Source: Ephemerocybe angulata (lineage: Eukaryota; Basidiomycota; Agaricomycetes; Agaricales; Psathyrellaceae). Taken from it: a stretch of 64,000 nt of DNA. Location of the stretch: NCBI GenBank assembly GCA_013368325.1, contig JAACJK010000224.1:496001-560000 (forward strand), written 5' to 3'. The notes under the pieces are model-generated. The model was given only the letters and a program-made list of their open reading frames with translations. It did no database searches and had not been told where the DNA came from. This document shows positions 11,371 through 24,409 of this stretch, piece after piece. The first letter of the stretch is position 1. The number at the start of each line of letters is the position of its first letter. A program made the translations under genes and the position numbers.

Positions 11371-13803
11371 CTAACCATAATACTCCAATGGGTATTCAAG
11401 TACCTCACACTGCTCCCTCTCAACCCATCCAGTATTCCTCAGCTTCGAATCAATCCTTCTCAACGGTAGCCTCTCCCTCGCAGTAACAGGCCTCCACTTC
11501 CCTCCCTTGGCCAATGCAATAGTAGTGTTCGTATACCCTCTAGCTTTTAGGTATCCCAATGTGGGATTGGGGTCGTACGTCCGAGCGAACGAGGTCCACA
11601 TATCAACGCTCACTTGGGCTAGGAGGAGGTCGTCCCCGTCTCTGAAGGGCAGTGAGTCTTGGCCCATGGTGCCAAACATGTATGAGAGTTCGCCTGAATG
11701 GCAACTAGGGAGAAGTGAGCAGGCCATCTCCGACGCTGGACAGGGTGGTTTGACTCACCGGAAATAAGGCAAACTGGTGTCGCCATGAGGATGGGTGGGT
11801 GTCGCAGCGGGGCCACATGTTCCAGCTATTGGCTCCCAGCCGATATATGTCCTGTCAAACTGGTATGCGTATATCGACGGGAAGACGCGGTGCTTCGCAG
11901 CTGCAATAACCGTAGCTTGGTCGACACAACTAGTAAGTAGTAATTCCCCTTCATTAGCTTCACAGCGCAAAAAGAAGTATAGATATAAAACGCACTCACA
12001 TGAACATCCCAGCCGTCGCAATCCGACTCGTCTGATTCCACAAATTCCACGTCGCATTCAAGCTATCCGTAGGCAACGGGAACGACCCACTATTCAAAGC
12101 TCTCCGCGCCACACCCTCATCCAGCCCCGACCTAGTCAAGATATCCATAGCCGTCGCCGTCCCAGCTGTAACCTCCTTCGGCCACGCCCCAATAAAATCC
12201 GACCCATCATCTCTCGTCCAGCCAAACATAACATTCACCTTCGCCACTGCAGGCCCGCTCCCATCGCGCAAATTCAACTCGTCCGTTGTGATGTACTTAC
12301 CATCCACCACGATATACCTAGGAGCGTTCGGAGTACTCTGCAACGCAGCCGCAGGCACTCCCCTTAGACATTCCAAAACATCACCAGACCCCTTGCACCC
12401 CACAGCCTCTACAACACTCTCAGCGTGCCCAGCGTACTCCTCCTCGATCGACATGTACTTCGAAAACTCCTTCGCGTACCCAAAGCCGCCCAGGTTGCTT
12501 TGAGCTATGGCGCCTCTGAATAGGCCTGCGCCTGAGGCGACGGGCGAGGCGAGCAGTGCGCGCACGGAGCCTGCGCCTGCGGATTGGCCGAAGATCGTTA
12601 CGCGGGTGGGGTCGCCGCCGAAAGAGGAGATGTGTTTTTGTACCCATTGGAGGGCGGTTATTTGGTCGGCCAGCCCGAAGTTGCCGTTGGTCACGCCGTC
12701 GGTGAGCGCTAGGAAGCCCAGGGTGCCCAGCCTTCGACCGAGGATGTCAGAGTTTATAGTGTAGCATTTTAAAGGGTAGGAATAAGGCGTACCGGTAGTT
12801 TATGCTGACGACGACGACGTCCCCGCGACTGACGAGGTTGCCTCCGTCGAAGACGGGGTCGCTGGACGTGCCGTCTGTAAACCCGCCTCCGTGGATCCAG
12901 AGCATGACCGGCTTGAGCCTGTTCTTTGATCCCAGGGGTCTCTGGGGAAGGTAAGGTGTGTATATGTTGAGGGTGAGGCAGTCCTCGGAGCCTGTAGATC
13001 GCTGAGCGCACGAAGGGCCGTACTTCAGGGCAGAGAGGGTCGCAGACTTGTTGTATATTTGCGAATATGCGAAGCGCTTGACGGGATTGGCGTATGGAAT
13101 TCCAAGGAAGCGGAACGAGAGGTGGTCGCGGGTGCTAGATGGAAGAGCTTTGAGTAGGTGTTTTGTGCTTAAGAAGGAGGAGATGCTGAACGTACCCTGT
13201 GATTGTGAGGTTCTTGGATTTTATTTGGACATGATAATCCGGATTGAGATCCGTCTCGGTGTTTCGCTTGTATGGCGCGCTTTGAGAGCATAGAGGGCAC
13301 AAGGGGGTTTTGCAATCTGCCTTTGCCACTTCCGCGGATCCCGTCAGAGTGAGAGAAACAGCTTTGCATTCGTTTTTGTCTGTAGAGTTCACCCAGAAGC
13401 GCTGAAGTCCTGTAATTCCAGTTTGAGTAGCTTGGTAGGCTAATAGCCTTTCGATGTCGGCTTTGAAGTTGGGACCAGCAGTTGAGAGTAACTTCTCGTT
13501 GAGTTCGCCACACTTTTTTACGGCGTCAGAGTGCGTAGAATGTGTGTCGAGGAGGATAAGCCCTGAGTGGTCAGTGGCAGTCTGCCCTATATACCGCAAA
13601 AGCCCTTATTTCAGCACATAATAGGAGGGTGGTGGAAGAGGGCCGACCCTACAGTTCAAATCGTTCTGCACGAGAAGGGACAGATCGGCTTTCAAGCTGT
13701 AGGGAGACGGAGCTGAGGAAGCCCTTTGGATATCTAGCGCCAAAAGTAGGGAGAGTAGTACAGCGAGCATAGCGCAGATCGCGTTCCAGTATTTTCGTGT
13801 CAT
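11371..13803 (-). CDS. Type-B carboxylesterase/lipase, membrane-anchored
   Basis: A multi-exon minus-strand gene. The chosen start MTRKYWNAICAM leads into a hydrophobic segment (LAVLLSLLLAL), a signal anchor or signal peptide. A cysteine-containing insert of about 100 residues follows before the catalytic domain begins near FRFLGIPYANP. Family motifs follow: EDCLTLNIYTP, the oxyanion-hole LWIHGGGF, GVVVVSINYR-like, and the nucleophile elbow FGQSAGAGS with serine codon at 12581-12583. The acidic residue lies in RDDGSDFIG and the histidine in CHSGELSYMFG, completing a Ser-Asp-His triad. Enzymes of this alpha/beta-hydrolase family cleave carboxylic esters and are usually secreted in fungi. A farther ATG at 13923 would add about 40 residues and bury the signal. 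It is divergent from SPT5. Confidence 0.8.
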
Positions 13804-14344
13804 AGGAAGCCATGGCTTATATCCCCAAGTTGGGCCTGGGATTTGCGCTGTTAGAACAGGGTTCGGAAGTCTTCTCGCTGTTACTTTGTTGGTGCGGAAG
13901 AATGTCGGGAGGGAGTATGACATCTGGCTGTACGGTGATCATGTTTCTATGGGTCTTCTGCTACATGCCGTGGCTGAAGCTGAAATTCTGGTATCGAAGA
14001 TTAGTAGAAGAGAGATCCGAGATGAACGTAAGTAAACTCAGCGACATTGGTGTGCTCACCAGATCTTCACCAACTTATTCCCTGATTCTCGTCAAAACCC
14101 ACGTCTGAACAGGATAAAGATGAAGAAATTCATTACATCGCTCCTCTAACATGACTGTTTCCGACAAAGCCCTCGGCTGCCCTCCTCATTATTCGTGCCG
14201 TCATACCTTTTGTTGTTGCCTGTTGGGGGCAATACATATATTGGCAATTCTTTCTCAGGTTAGGGTTTGACAGGCTTGTATAAATACCAGCACCATCCTA
14301 CTCGTCTTGCACTTCATTCTTTCCCCTCCTTGCTGCCTACCACC
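13804..14344. other. Divergent spacer, esterase and SPT5 promoters
   Basis: The 541-bp segment lies between two divergent starts. A plus-strand frame of 98 codons here is antisense to the possible extended esterase N-terminus and shows no family resemblance. No other feature was seen. Confidence 0.4.
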
Positions 14345-17300
14345 ATGGCGTCCTACCAGCCCGCCCACATGAACGAGTACGACGACGAAGACGACATGTT
14401 CGACCCCGACGAGCCACAAGTAGACGACCGCCGGAAGAGCAAGGGGAAGGTCCGAGCAGACGAGGATGAAGAGGATGACGACGAAGAACAGGAAGAGGCC
14501 GGCCGCGGACAGTATGATGATGATGAAGACGACGAGGAGGAGGAGGAAGAGGAGGAAGTCGGGCCAAAGGGCGCAAAACGGCGAAAGGTAGGTGGTGTTC
14601 GTAAATTGAGCGCCGGGTATGCTCTGACCTGCGAGGCTAGCACCGACACAAGCGATCCGCCGTCAGTCGTTTCATTGATCTCGAAGCCGAGGTCAGCGAC
14701 GAAGACGAGGAAGAGGAGGAGGAAGACGACGACGCTGGAGGTAAGTTCGGGCACTCGACGCCCACAGCATCACCAACTGACTAACGACCCGCTGTAGCTT
14801 TCATCGACACATTCGACGACGATGATGCTGCGGAGGATCTCTCCCGCAGGCACCATGCCCTGCTCGATACTCGGCGCCAATTTGAGGCTGAAGACAAGAG
14901 TCCCGAGCAAATCGCGAAAGAAATGACTGAACGTTACGGTGGTCAGCGGCATGCGCTGCGGTACACTGGAGATTTGAACGACGTTCCACAGCGCCTGCTT
15001 ATGCCATCGGTCCACGACCCGAGCTTATGGCAGGTCCGAGTCAAGGTGAGCACACTAGTCGTTTTCAGTTCCTGAAACCGAACTCAAAATGAACAAGGCT
15101 GGACGTGAACGCGACATCATCTTCAGTCTCATGCGCAAGTCTATCGACATGGAGTACACTGCCCACCCCCTCAGCATCTTGTCCGCCTTCCAACGCGATT
15201 CGCTACCTGGCATGATCTATGTCGAAGCAAGGAGTTCGAAGCAAGTCCAACAGGCAGTGCAGGGCCTTGTCGGCGTTTACATCAGCCGAGGAATCCACCT
15301 CGTTCCCATTGAAGAAATGGCGAGTCTGTTGACTATCAAGAAGCAGGAGCAAACGGTCAAGGAGGGTACTTGGGTGCGAATCAAAAGAGGAAAGTACGCT
15401 GGGGACCTGGCGATGGTGATGGACGTCACCGAAAATGGAGAAGACGTCGGCCTGCGCTTCATTCCCCGTATCGACCTCTCTCCCCGCGACGAAAATGCTT
15501 TGGACGTGACGAAGAAGAGGAAGAAGCCTGCACTCCTTTCTGGAAGTGCCCGTCCTCCCCAGAAGCTTTTCAACTTCGAGGAGGTTACGAAAGTGTGGGG
15601 AAGGAAGAACGTTCACGCCAAGCGCGGAAACGTATTCATTTTCCAAAACGAAACTTACCGCGACGGTTTCATCGAGAAGGATTTCAAGATCAGTGCCCTC
15701 AGCCTCGAAGACGTTCACCCGACCCTTGACGAAATCACGCAGTTCAAGTCAAAGGACGGCTCCGATTCGAACGGCATGGTGAACCTTTCAGTTATCGCGG
15801 AAGCGTCGAGGAAAGCCGCCATTGCTGTCTTGCAGCCAGGAGATCATGTCGAGGTCTTTGAAGGAGAGCAGGCTGGTGTCCACGGTGTTGTCGAAGAGAT
15901 CAACGGCGACATTGTGACCATCACGGCAGTTGGCTCAGATATCGAGGGCCAGAAAGTTGACCTTGAGGCGCGTAGCGTCAGGAAGCGCTTTAAGCCTGGA
16001 GACCACGTCAAGGTCATGCAGGGACAGAACGCAGACGAGACGGGTTTGGTTGTGTCCGTTACCGACAATGTCGTGACTTTCGTGTCAGATATGTCCATGC
16101 AGGAGGTGAGCGACTTTTTACTTCAAGCGAATACTTCTCACTAAATTCTGGGGGAAACAGGTGTCCGTGTTCTCCAAAGATTTGCGTGAGGCTGCTGAGG
16201 TCGGATCGAGCACCAACACGATTGGTAACTACGAGCTGCACGATCTCGTCCAACTTGAGTAAGTCTAGACGCCTCTCAGTGCCATTTCACTACCTTACAT
16301 TTACCTCTAGTGCCCAAACCGTTGGTGTTATCTTCAAGACTGAGCGTGATTCATTCCGTGTCCTGGACCAGAATGGGCAAGTTCGCCTAGTCCAGCCTCA
16401 CCAGATCTCTATGAGACGAGACTCCACCCGAGCCATTGCGTGCGACAGCGAGGGTCATGAATTGCGTACTAACGACAACGTCAAAGAGGTTGACGGCGAG
16501 GTACGTACAATTGAAGTCTCCAAAGGATTACGTGCTTACAATCGGCAATAGGGTCGCAAAGGACGTGTTCTGCACACCCACCAATCTTTCTTCGCATTCT
16601 TGCACAACCGAGACATCACTGAGAACGGCGGGGTGTTCGTGACCCGAGCACGATCCTTGGCTTCCCAAGCGCCGAAAGGCGGCAATGCCTTCAAGGCTGG
16701 TGCCGATCTCTCGAAGATGAATCCTGCGATCGCACAGCCGGGTGGGATGGTCGGCTCTGGAGCTATGGGCCGAGGACCTCGAGATCGCCACATCGGCCTG
16801 ACCGTCACTGTTGTCAAGGGCCCGCACAAGGGATACGTTGGCCGAATCAAGGATACCAACGGTAATATCGCTCGCGTCGAACTCCTCACTGGAAACAAAG
16901 TCATCAGCATTGATAAGGAGAAGCTGAGGAAGATGCTGTAAGTTCTCGCCTCGACAATTCGTCAGATTCGCAGCCTAATTTACATTATTATAGTCCCGAT
17001 GGCAAGCTAGGAGAGCTGGACATGAGGGTTCCATGGGGTGGTCCTCCCAACGGAGGTGGAGGAGGTTATAACATGGGCCCACCCAGTGGTGGTCAGACAC
17101 CCTTTGGCGCTGGGTCCTCCAAGACTCCAAACCCATACGCTATGGGCGAGGGTCGCACTCCAGCATGGACGTCCTCGCGTACTCCCAATCCATACAACAC
17201 AGACAGTGGCAAGACTCCGGCTTGGAACGCATTATCAAGAACGCCCAATCCATATGCTGGCGACAGTCGGACACCTGCGTGGAGCGCCAACTCTCGCACG

Positions 17301-18146
17301 CCCAATCCGTATGCCAGCGGCGCGAACACCGGCGGTTGGGGAGGAGGAGGAGGGGCTACGTACGGAGGGGCCACACCGGGGCGGAACCCCACTTACGGTG
17401 GTGCTACCCCTGGTCGGTCCGCGTGGGGTAGCACCGATGCTGATGCCTGGGGTGGTAGCTGGGGGGTAAGTGCATCGTCATTCTGTACCAATATCAGACT
17501 AACATCCGTCTAGGGAAGTGCGGCCACGCCAGCTGCGGCGCCTACGCCTTTCGCGGTCAGTCAAACGCCCGCGGACTCTGTCGCCACACCCGCACCTGCG
17601 CGTACGCCCGCCGCCGTGTGGACTGGCGGTAACGACTACAGTTCCGTGGCAACACCAGCTGCGACCAGCCAGTGGGGAGGCAGCAATAATACCAGCCAAC
17701 AACTGTCCGAAGGCGTTAGCAACATCGCTTTGTCCTTGAGCGACGACTGGTTGTTCGACAACGCCATCGAGCCCTTCCATTCTCGCCTCAAGATTGAACT
17801 GCGCGGGACGAAGACTGGGTCGGGATGGCATGGAGGTGACCTCGAAGGGAAGAGTGGGCGGATTGTGGCGGGGACGAAGGCACCGGCGGGGTACCAGCAG
17901 ACCGCGATGGTATCGTTCGAAAATTCGACGGAGCCAGACAAGAGCGTCCCCGCACTGTATATCGTGCCTGTGCACCCGACCATGGTGCACGAGGAGGTGT
18001 TGGTTGGGGCCGGGAAACATAAGGGTGAGGTTATGGTTGTTCGAGAGCAGGACGACGATACGTGCACTGTGTCGACGAAGCAGGACCCCGGCAACGTCAA
18101 GTCAATGCCGAGTGATATCCTCTTGTCTCTGTATCCTGAGCAATAG
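14345..18146 (+). CDS. SPT5: Transcription elongation factor SPT5 (DSIF subunit)
   Basis: The gene has several short introns and encodes roughly 1100 residues. Order of domains: an acidic N-terminus rich in D/E (14380-14570 and 14690-14830); the NGN domain with LWQVRVKAGRERDIIFSLMRK and the Spt4 interface (GMIYVEARSSKQVQQAVQGL); then repeated KOW motifs (VKEGTWVRIKRGKYAGDLA, LQPGDHVEVFEGEQAGVHG, FKPGDHVKVMQGQNADETG and later VVKGPHKGYVGRIKD). Next comes a glycine-rich C-terminal repeat region with about four TPNPYA/TPAW units (17120-17320), the Spt5 CTR phosphorylated by CDK9-type kinases. A final KOW-like domain (VGAGKHKGEVMVV) ends at LSLYPEQ. With Spt4 it clamps RNA polymerase II for processive elongation. 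All features agree with SPT5. Confidence 0.95.
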
Positions 18147-18300
18147 TTGCGAACGTTTCTCTCAATGACCGTGTTTAGCTAGATTTGTTGTAATATTACA
18201 TTTGTCTGTCATAATTTGCATACCCTTTCCTCAACGCAAGCCAGGAGGCACGCAGTAACGGATGCGCATCGATCGTAGACATTTGGAGTAGTCGCTATCT

Positions 18301-19259
18301 TCACCAGGGGGTGCCGGAGGGAAATACCATGGGAGCTCTAACCTCTTCTCGCTTTTCTTTTCCGCATAGCAACTCGACCAGCGTGAGGGCAAACGCGAAT
18401 GCGGTACCTGCGAATGTGAACACCAGTTGAGTCTACGTTCGCTGCGCAGTTGCATATCTTGGAACGCACCTGGTCCTCGGCTTGAAAAGGTTGGATGTCA
18501 GGTGCATAACCTTAAGAATGAAAACGCTGCGACTTGCCTGGTTACAAGGTTCCCTGAAACTACGACTGAATCCTCGGAATAGTCGAAGTCTATCAACGGC
18601 GACGTGATCAACACCGTGCTCAAGAACCAGGGAGGGCCTAATAACAAACGTATACATACTGGGCTCCAACTCTGCTTTGACAGACGGATGAGACGTCAAA
18701 GGCTGAAACGGCAGCTTCGACGTGTGCGCCGCGAGACTCCCTGTACCCCAACAGGTCCGTATTACCTCGGAAGCTTGTGTGGATAGGTAGTGAACGCACC
18801 TGCACAGATCATACCGACATACTTCCCGTTCTTGAGATAACTTCGGACAAGCTGTTGGACTGTCACGTTCGTCGCGATGGTCGCTGCTCCAGTTGCTCCG
18901 CCAGGTATGACTAGGAGATCGTGGTTACCCTACACATCGATGCGTATGTATTGAGGCAGGCATCTCGGGGCTGACAGCACAAGGTCTTACCGGTCCACAT
19001 GCCGTCGCATCGAGATACGAGTCTGGCATGATGTTGATTCCTCGAGAGCCTTTCGCAACAGGCGGGCTTATGTTGGTGGATCCGAATGAGGGCGTTAGGA
19101 CATATACCGATTGTGTTGTTATCCCAGCTCTGACTAGAGTGTCGTATGTGATTGTGCTAGAGGCCGGCTTTGATGATCAGCGATGTAGATGAGGATTCAG
19201 ACTTCTTACAATTCCATCTCCTCCGTTCCATCTGCAAGTAGGACCAGTGCTGAAGGCAT
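18301..19259 (-). CDS. DJ-1/PARK7 family protein
   Basis: Minus-strand gene with six or seven exons. It starts MPSALVLLADGTEEME and continues TITYDTLVRAG, the standard DJ-1 beginning with the conserved glutamate. The nucleophile elbow VGMICAG holds the reactive cysteine (codon 18804-18806). Downstream are FDYSEDSVVVSGNLVTSRGPGT and FALTLVELLCGKEKREEV. The family protects against oxidative stress and has reported glyoxalase/deglycase activity. The RGPG motif is assembled across an 11-nt microexon (18470-18480), and the intron before it (18481-18537) has a GC donor (GCAAGT) instead of GT. Frame is exact across all of these. The stop lies 154 bp from the convergent SPT5 stop. Confidence 0.85.
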
Positions 19260-19784
19260 TCTGTTAGAGAGTTTGCTTATGTTGGGACTGAGTACTGAGT
19301 ACTGAGGTCTTGTGTCAGAAGTGTGGTGGAGGAAAGCAACTGTCGCTCGGCCGGGACTCGACATCGACAGGGGCCTCTGGCTATGACCTCATTTCACGTG
19401 TAGCCTCGGCAAATGCCTCAATGATAGGCGCCCGTGCACACTTGGTCTGCGGACTGCTTCTCTTCTTCATCTTCACGTCGAATATTTGTTTCGAGGAGTC
19501 CGTGAAGTGATAGAAGGGCCAGTAATCCCTTTGCAGAGGTGACAACTTCCAGAAAAGTGTCCTCAGAGCTGCCCATGTTTTTGATCTATTTTTACCGCCT
19601 TCTTGGCAAGGCAATGTGACCTGCGGAAGTGTCTCAGGATCGACGAAGCTGTGGTGTAGACATACGAAACGGGACCCATACTTTTACATCTTACACATTA
19701 AAAAAATCCCTACAACGCCCTGTCAAATCCCCTCTAGACATCATAGCGGCACCGAAGAAACCCACTACCGACATCTTCGCCTTT
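19260..19784. other. Divergent spacer, nothing recognised
   Basis: Promoter region between DJ-1 and membrane paralog A. An open frame extends upstream of 19785 to an ATG at 19629, so the paralog A start could be earlier. No other feature was seen. Confidence 0.4.
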
Positions 19785-20828
19785 ATGGCGCAAGCCAACA
19801 GCTCGGCCGGATACACCCCTCCACTACCTCCTCTAGACCCAGCGTTTGGGCAGCTTCCAGAAACGCCTTTCTCAAAAGCGAGCGGTAATACGCCAGACAC
19901 TCAGCAGCAACACAGCATCCATTTCGCGCCCTCGCCGTCCCGGTCGCCAGATTTACCGTCGTCGGAGTCGAGTTCAGAGCCTGTCAACTTTGAGAGGGCC
20001 CACCAGACGCCGATGGAGAGAATTTCAAGGACGGCTTCGACCATGGCCACACGCCTATGGCGGACATTTCTGATACTCTCCGCCATAGTGGGTATCACCC
20101 TCTTCATGCTGTGAGTAAAGTGCATGGTCTTATGTCCTCCAACTCATGAAATTTATCAATAAAGGTCGTGCATGGCAATCATTCTCGCGTTCTGTTCAGG
20201 ATTCGGCGCCATCTTGGTGTACTTGAGGATCATTTAAGCATCAGTTCTTCCTCGCTGACTTGCTTCACCTACTAGGTATACGGGCAACGCCGTACTTCGC
20301 GAAACAGGCCACCCGGGATATACGGACGACCAAACCGCTGCAAGTGTCGGAGCAACAGGTGGAATCATGGCAACAGCTTGCTTCGGTCTCTTCACTTCCT
20401 TGTTGAGCGAACCAAGGACCACAGGCGCAGTCATCCAATCGCCTCCCGTCCTCATCCAACTCTCATCGTCCGTGGTCATTGGAACGCTGTCCGGGACCAT
20501 CGGGTCGGCCGTCCTACTTCACAAGCACGTCGACCTCGGAGGCTTCGATATCCTGCACGCAACAAGGGCAGGTGCATTGGGCGGTGCGATACTGACCCTT
20601 GCAACCCTTGTATTCGTCCCTGTGATGGTTGCGACCTTCATCTGTATCTTCCCGACGATGTTCATAGCGTTTGCGACGTGCGTGCAATGGCTGCAGGATC
20701 GGTATGATGAGGATTGGAACAGGTTCAGACCTGTGCAGCTGCCTCCGGATGATGTGGAGACAGGACCTCGACCTGACCGTATGAGTACGGAGCCGCCAAC
20801 GTACCCGGACGATTTACCTGCCTTGTAG
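19785..20828 (+). CDS. Multi-pass membrane protein, paralog A
   Basis: Unrecognised family. The N-terminus is about 90 residues of proline/serine-rich, probably cytosolic sequence (MAQANSSAGYTPPLPPLDP). It is followed by at least four hydrophobic segments: TFLILSAIVGITLFML, MAIILAFCSGFGAI, the GATGGIMATACFGLF region, and VFVPVMVATFICIFP. The signature GTIGSAVLLHKHVDLGG then FDILHATRAGALGGA is shared with the gene at 39509-40663, which also has the NAxLR...HxPGYT stretch before it. Two introns interrupt the first membrane segments. A short acidic C-tail ends in DDLPAL. The two genes are clearly paralogs. Function is unknown; glycine-rich membrane helices are the only hint. Confidence 0.7.
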
Positions 20829-21139
20829 TATGGGAGAGTGTAACAACAAAGAAAGAGATTGTATACTAGAAGTACATTAATTTACAACAAGATAAGTGAA
20901 GAAGGTAAAGACTCGAGCAAAAACAACAATTGTCAGGTGGACAAGGAATGAAACGTTACCGTAGAGAACACAAGAGGTCCACTACACTGAACTCGCGGGC
21001 GCTAACTGCGTCATGAATGAAAAAGCAAAAGAAAGAGATCGTCTCCATCATAAAGTCCATGGCAGAATATCGTAACGTCATTCAAAAATGAAAGTGAGGT
21101 GCTGGCACATCCAAAAGCCTGCTCAAGGCCAGCGCATGT
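20829..21139. other. Convergent 3' spacer
   Basis: This 311-bp interval between convergent stops holds A-rich sequence near 20845-20935, consistent with 3' untranslated regions. No gene was seen. Confidence 0.5.
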
Positions 21140-23952
21140 CTAATCTGTCGTCCTCGCAGCCACAACACCCACTCCGACTCCGACACAGAAACCTACTCCA
21201 ACCATTCCACCAACAACCATCCACTTCTGGTGATCAGCATCACCACCCTTACTACTTTGGCGCCTCATCCTCGAGCTTTCAGGAACAACAGTCATTTCAC
21301 TTGCCGAGCCTCGTTTCTCAGAGACCTCGGATGCTTGTTCACTGGTGGGGGAAGAGTGTGCTGGGGAAGGGCTGACTTCTACCGGATGGAACACGATGGT
21401 GAACGGCGTCCAGATAACGCGTTTTAACATCTCGACGACCCGCGCCCTGAGTGGTCCCAGCATCGAGGCCGTGAAGAGAAGGAATGATGGAAGGTGCAGC
21501 GGATCGAAAGGATGCGAATGCGTATAGGCGGTGACCCTGGAGGCAAGCAGATATTCCTCGTCTACAACGTCCTCAGAGCGTTCCACTATCTCGCTGTATT
21601 CTTCCTTCTCGTTGACGATGGAATCGGAACTTGAGGCCTCCTTCATTTGGCCGGGACTTCTCAACGTCTCGTCTTCAATATCCGTTTCGTCCCCGGAGAG
21701 GCCCTCCATCCTCCTTTCCATATCCGCAATACCTACCGCAACGTCCCTCGAGAATTCGCCCATCCATTCTCTCTCCCACCTCTCCTTATCCCAGCCCCTC
21801 CACCCCATGCCGTACTTCCTCCTCTCACCTCCACCCCGACTCAAACTCCTCCCATCCGAATGCATCCTAGCTCGCGTGGTCGCTGAACCGCCACTCAAGC
21901 CCCTAACAACCCTCTCAACTTCTCTCCACCTCAAGAACCTCCCCGCAGCCTCCATCCTCAGTGTCGCCAGCGTCTCCGGTGAGTGGAACAACCCTTGCTT
22001 CAGCGCAGTCGCGTCCTGTGGCCTGAACGAGGACAGGACGAGAGGTGGTGCAGTAGGTATGGGCGATGGGCGTTCTTCATGCTCTGGGAAATTGGCACTT
22101 GAAGTTAGGTGCGGAGAGGCTGGGAATGACGTCGAGAAGCTCGACGAGGAAGATACAGGGTACGATGAGAATGTGCTGGCACTGGAAACCGCGGAGGCGG
22201 GGAGGACTATAATGGGTACGTGGGGGCCTAAGGCATCGACGATGCGTCTATCGAATGGGGTCATGGCTGGATGCCAGGAATGAGCTTCATATTATCGCCG
22301 TAGCCTTGCGAGAATAACGTACCAGAAGGCAGCAGAAGGATAAAAGCGGTAAACAGTGGTGTGGAGGCAGAGCCTACGAGATTTGCCAAAACTGCAGATG
22401 GCTGCGAGTCGGGGTGGAGTATGTCAGAAACGCTGTGAAACGGTTCGTGTACGACGTTCTTGAGGTGCTCAATGAGTGTGTTCCCCTGGAATATGATATG
22501 AGCGAGTGTAATCCGACAGAGAAGGAGCAAAACACGCACTTCAGTCAACGCATCATAGCTAGGGAGCTCAACGACCTCCACATTCCTCATCGGTTCATAC
22601 TTCTCCAAACCGTGCGCATCCGTGTGCTCAATCCAATCGGTCGACGCCCGCAACACCTTAGCTCCTGCCTTGCCCAGCTGCACCATCTCCTCATCAACCT
22701 CATCGTCATAATTCCCTGCCCACTGCACCCTGTCAGCAGGATCCTCCCACTCGCCCACTTCCACCACATCCTCATTATTGTCCAGAAGTAGGGATGCGAG
22801 AAAGCCTCTCCCATGCACGGCATGCCCCTGTCGTGCCAACACCAAAAGCCTAACCTCGCCCAAAGTTTGTCCGTACGGCGTAGGTCGCTTCAATGCAGGG
22901 GGTAACATCAGCGATGGAATAACAAGCCCGCTGGCAGCTCCTGCCGCATCCGAGTAGTGTCCATCTCCTATCTGCTGCCGACCTGCTCTCTGAGGCCACA
23001 CCCCTCTACGCGCCCGACTGTGTCCCCGCGCCCCTGCAATGAGTTCAAGAGAGGAAGGAGATGATTCTAGGGAGGAGAATGACGACTCGTCCTGGTAGGA
23101 TCGTTGCTGGCGTATTGTGCGTCTCCTTCTGTTAGCGGGGGGAGCGCCTTGCTGCTGTTTACCCTCAGCAGTTGCTTCGCCCTTCACCCCACCTTCGGTA
23201 TGGTCTTGATGCTCGTCCCGACTGTGCTCGCTTCGATCCCTCTGCTGCCCTTCACCAGACAATGACCTCTCCATCCCCAATCGCGGACTCGCTGCCGCCG
23301 AGCTGAAGAAGAATGACGAAGACACGCTTGGTAGGGAAGACACCGAGTCTGCTGGACTTGATGGGGGACTCGGAAGCGCACTCGTGTCGACACCTGTCAA
23401 TCTTGGAGAAGGGGGCATGGAGGGGAAGAACGAGAACGCTGTGCTAGTCATGCTTGCAGTTGTGGGCATCATGAAGGGCTGTTGAGGTGGTGCCGGCGCC
23501 TGGTTTGGGTCGTCCGTTTCGTGGGGTCTATGTTCTTCGGCGGCACTGATGAAAAGTTGACTCGTCGTAGGTGTATCGACCCAGCCAGATAACGACCCCT
23601 CTGTCCCCTCACCTCCTATAATAGAGACAGTCCCTTCCTCCGAATCTCCGTCATCGCGGCTTAAACGCAGTTTCTCGAGCTCTTCCACCACGTGTCTCGG
23701 CAGAGCACGAACCGTTGAGGCACTCTCGCTGACCCTTGGTTGCCGTCCTTCGAGGGCAACTTGCGCCACCTGTGCCGGCGCGGGCATGGGTCTCGCATTA
23801 CTCTGCCCCATCTCAGGGTCTCCTTCCTGCGGTTGGTCGCCTTGATCTTCAGGTAGGTTATGGTGGAAGGGCCTGGCACGATCGAATCCAGCGGAGGCAG
23901 GCGTACCGTCCACGAGTCCGTCCATATCTGCAATTGCAGCGTTCGAGTCCAT
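21140..23952 (-). CDS. Large low-complexity membrane protein, unidentified
   Basis: Two open stretches (23952 to about 22320, and about 22263 to 21140) are joined by one roughly 57-nt GTACG...CCAG intron that carries the frame across (LLPS to MTPFDRR), giving about 920 residues. The first 330 residues are disordered (P, S, Q, E rich). A more ordered region contains TLGEVRLLVLARQGHAVHG, WEDPADRVQWAG and hydrophobic helices near VRVLLLLCRITLAHIIF and TAFILLLPSG. A second disordered part follows, then PSFLLFTASMLGPL. The protein ends in a glycine-zipper hydrophobic segment (GGMVGVGFCVGVGVGVV) as a tail anchor. I recognise no family. A membrane role at an organelle is possible but unproven. Confidence 0.65.
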
Positions 23953-24409
23953 CTTCCTTGATCTTCGCTAAGTGTTAGGTCGTTCCAACGCTCTCGGACA
24001 GCTCGTGAAGTCGAAAAGTATCGCAATCTCGCTAGAAAAGCACGTTGATCTACCCTGAGCCAGCGGTCGCACGTCGGGGCTGGTCAATCTGGATACAAAC
24101 GTAAGATCCGTGGAGCAGGGTCTCCGCTCTTCTTATAGGGAACAATAAAGGAGACTTCCTGACACTCGTCGTGTTCAAGGTGGTCGAGATTATGGGTAGA
24201 AGGAGAGGAAAGGAGACTGTGATGATGTGCTTGTAGCACTTGAGCAGCACCCCTGAGGACTGATTGAGCACTGCTCGGCTCCCGCGCGATAAGATAAGCA
24301 TGACATAATCGACGCGTCCCCAATCGCGGTCTGAACTTTTCGGTCACGACCATCGTCGTCGCTCGTTCCACCATCCACCTCCCCATCCACGCCAACCACA
24401 GCAAAAAAA
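23953..24409. promoter_or_regulatory. Divergent upstream region of CCT3 and the 23952 gene
   Basis: The 457-bp interval separates divergent start codons and presumably holds both promoters. No TATA box or other defined motif was recognised. Short open frames on the minus strand have no support. Confidence 0.4.

Noticed and set aside
21531..22283. Plus-strand frame of 250 codons
   Set aside because: Antisense to the large minus-strand protein, serine/leucine-rich with no structure of its own.
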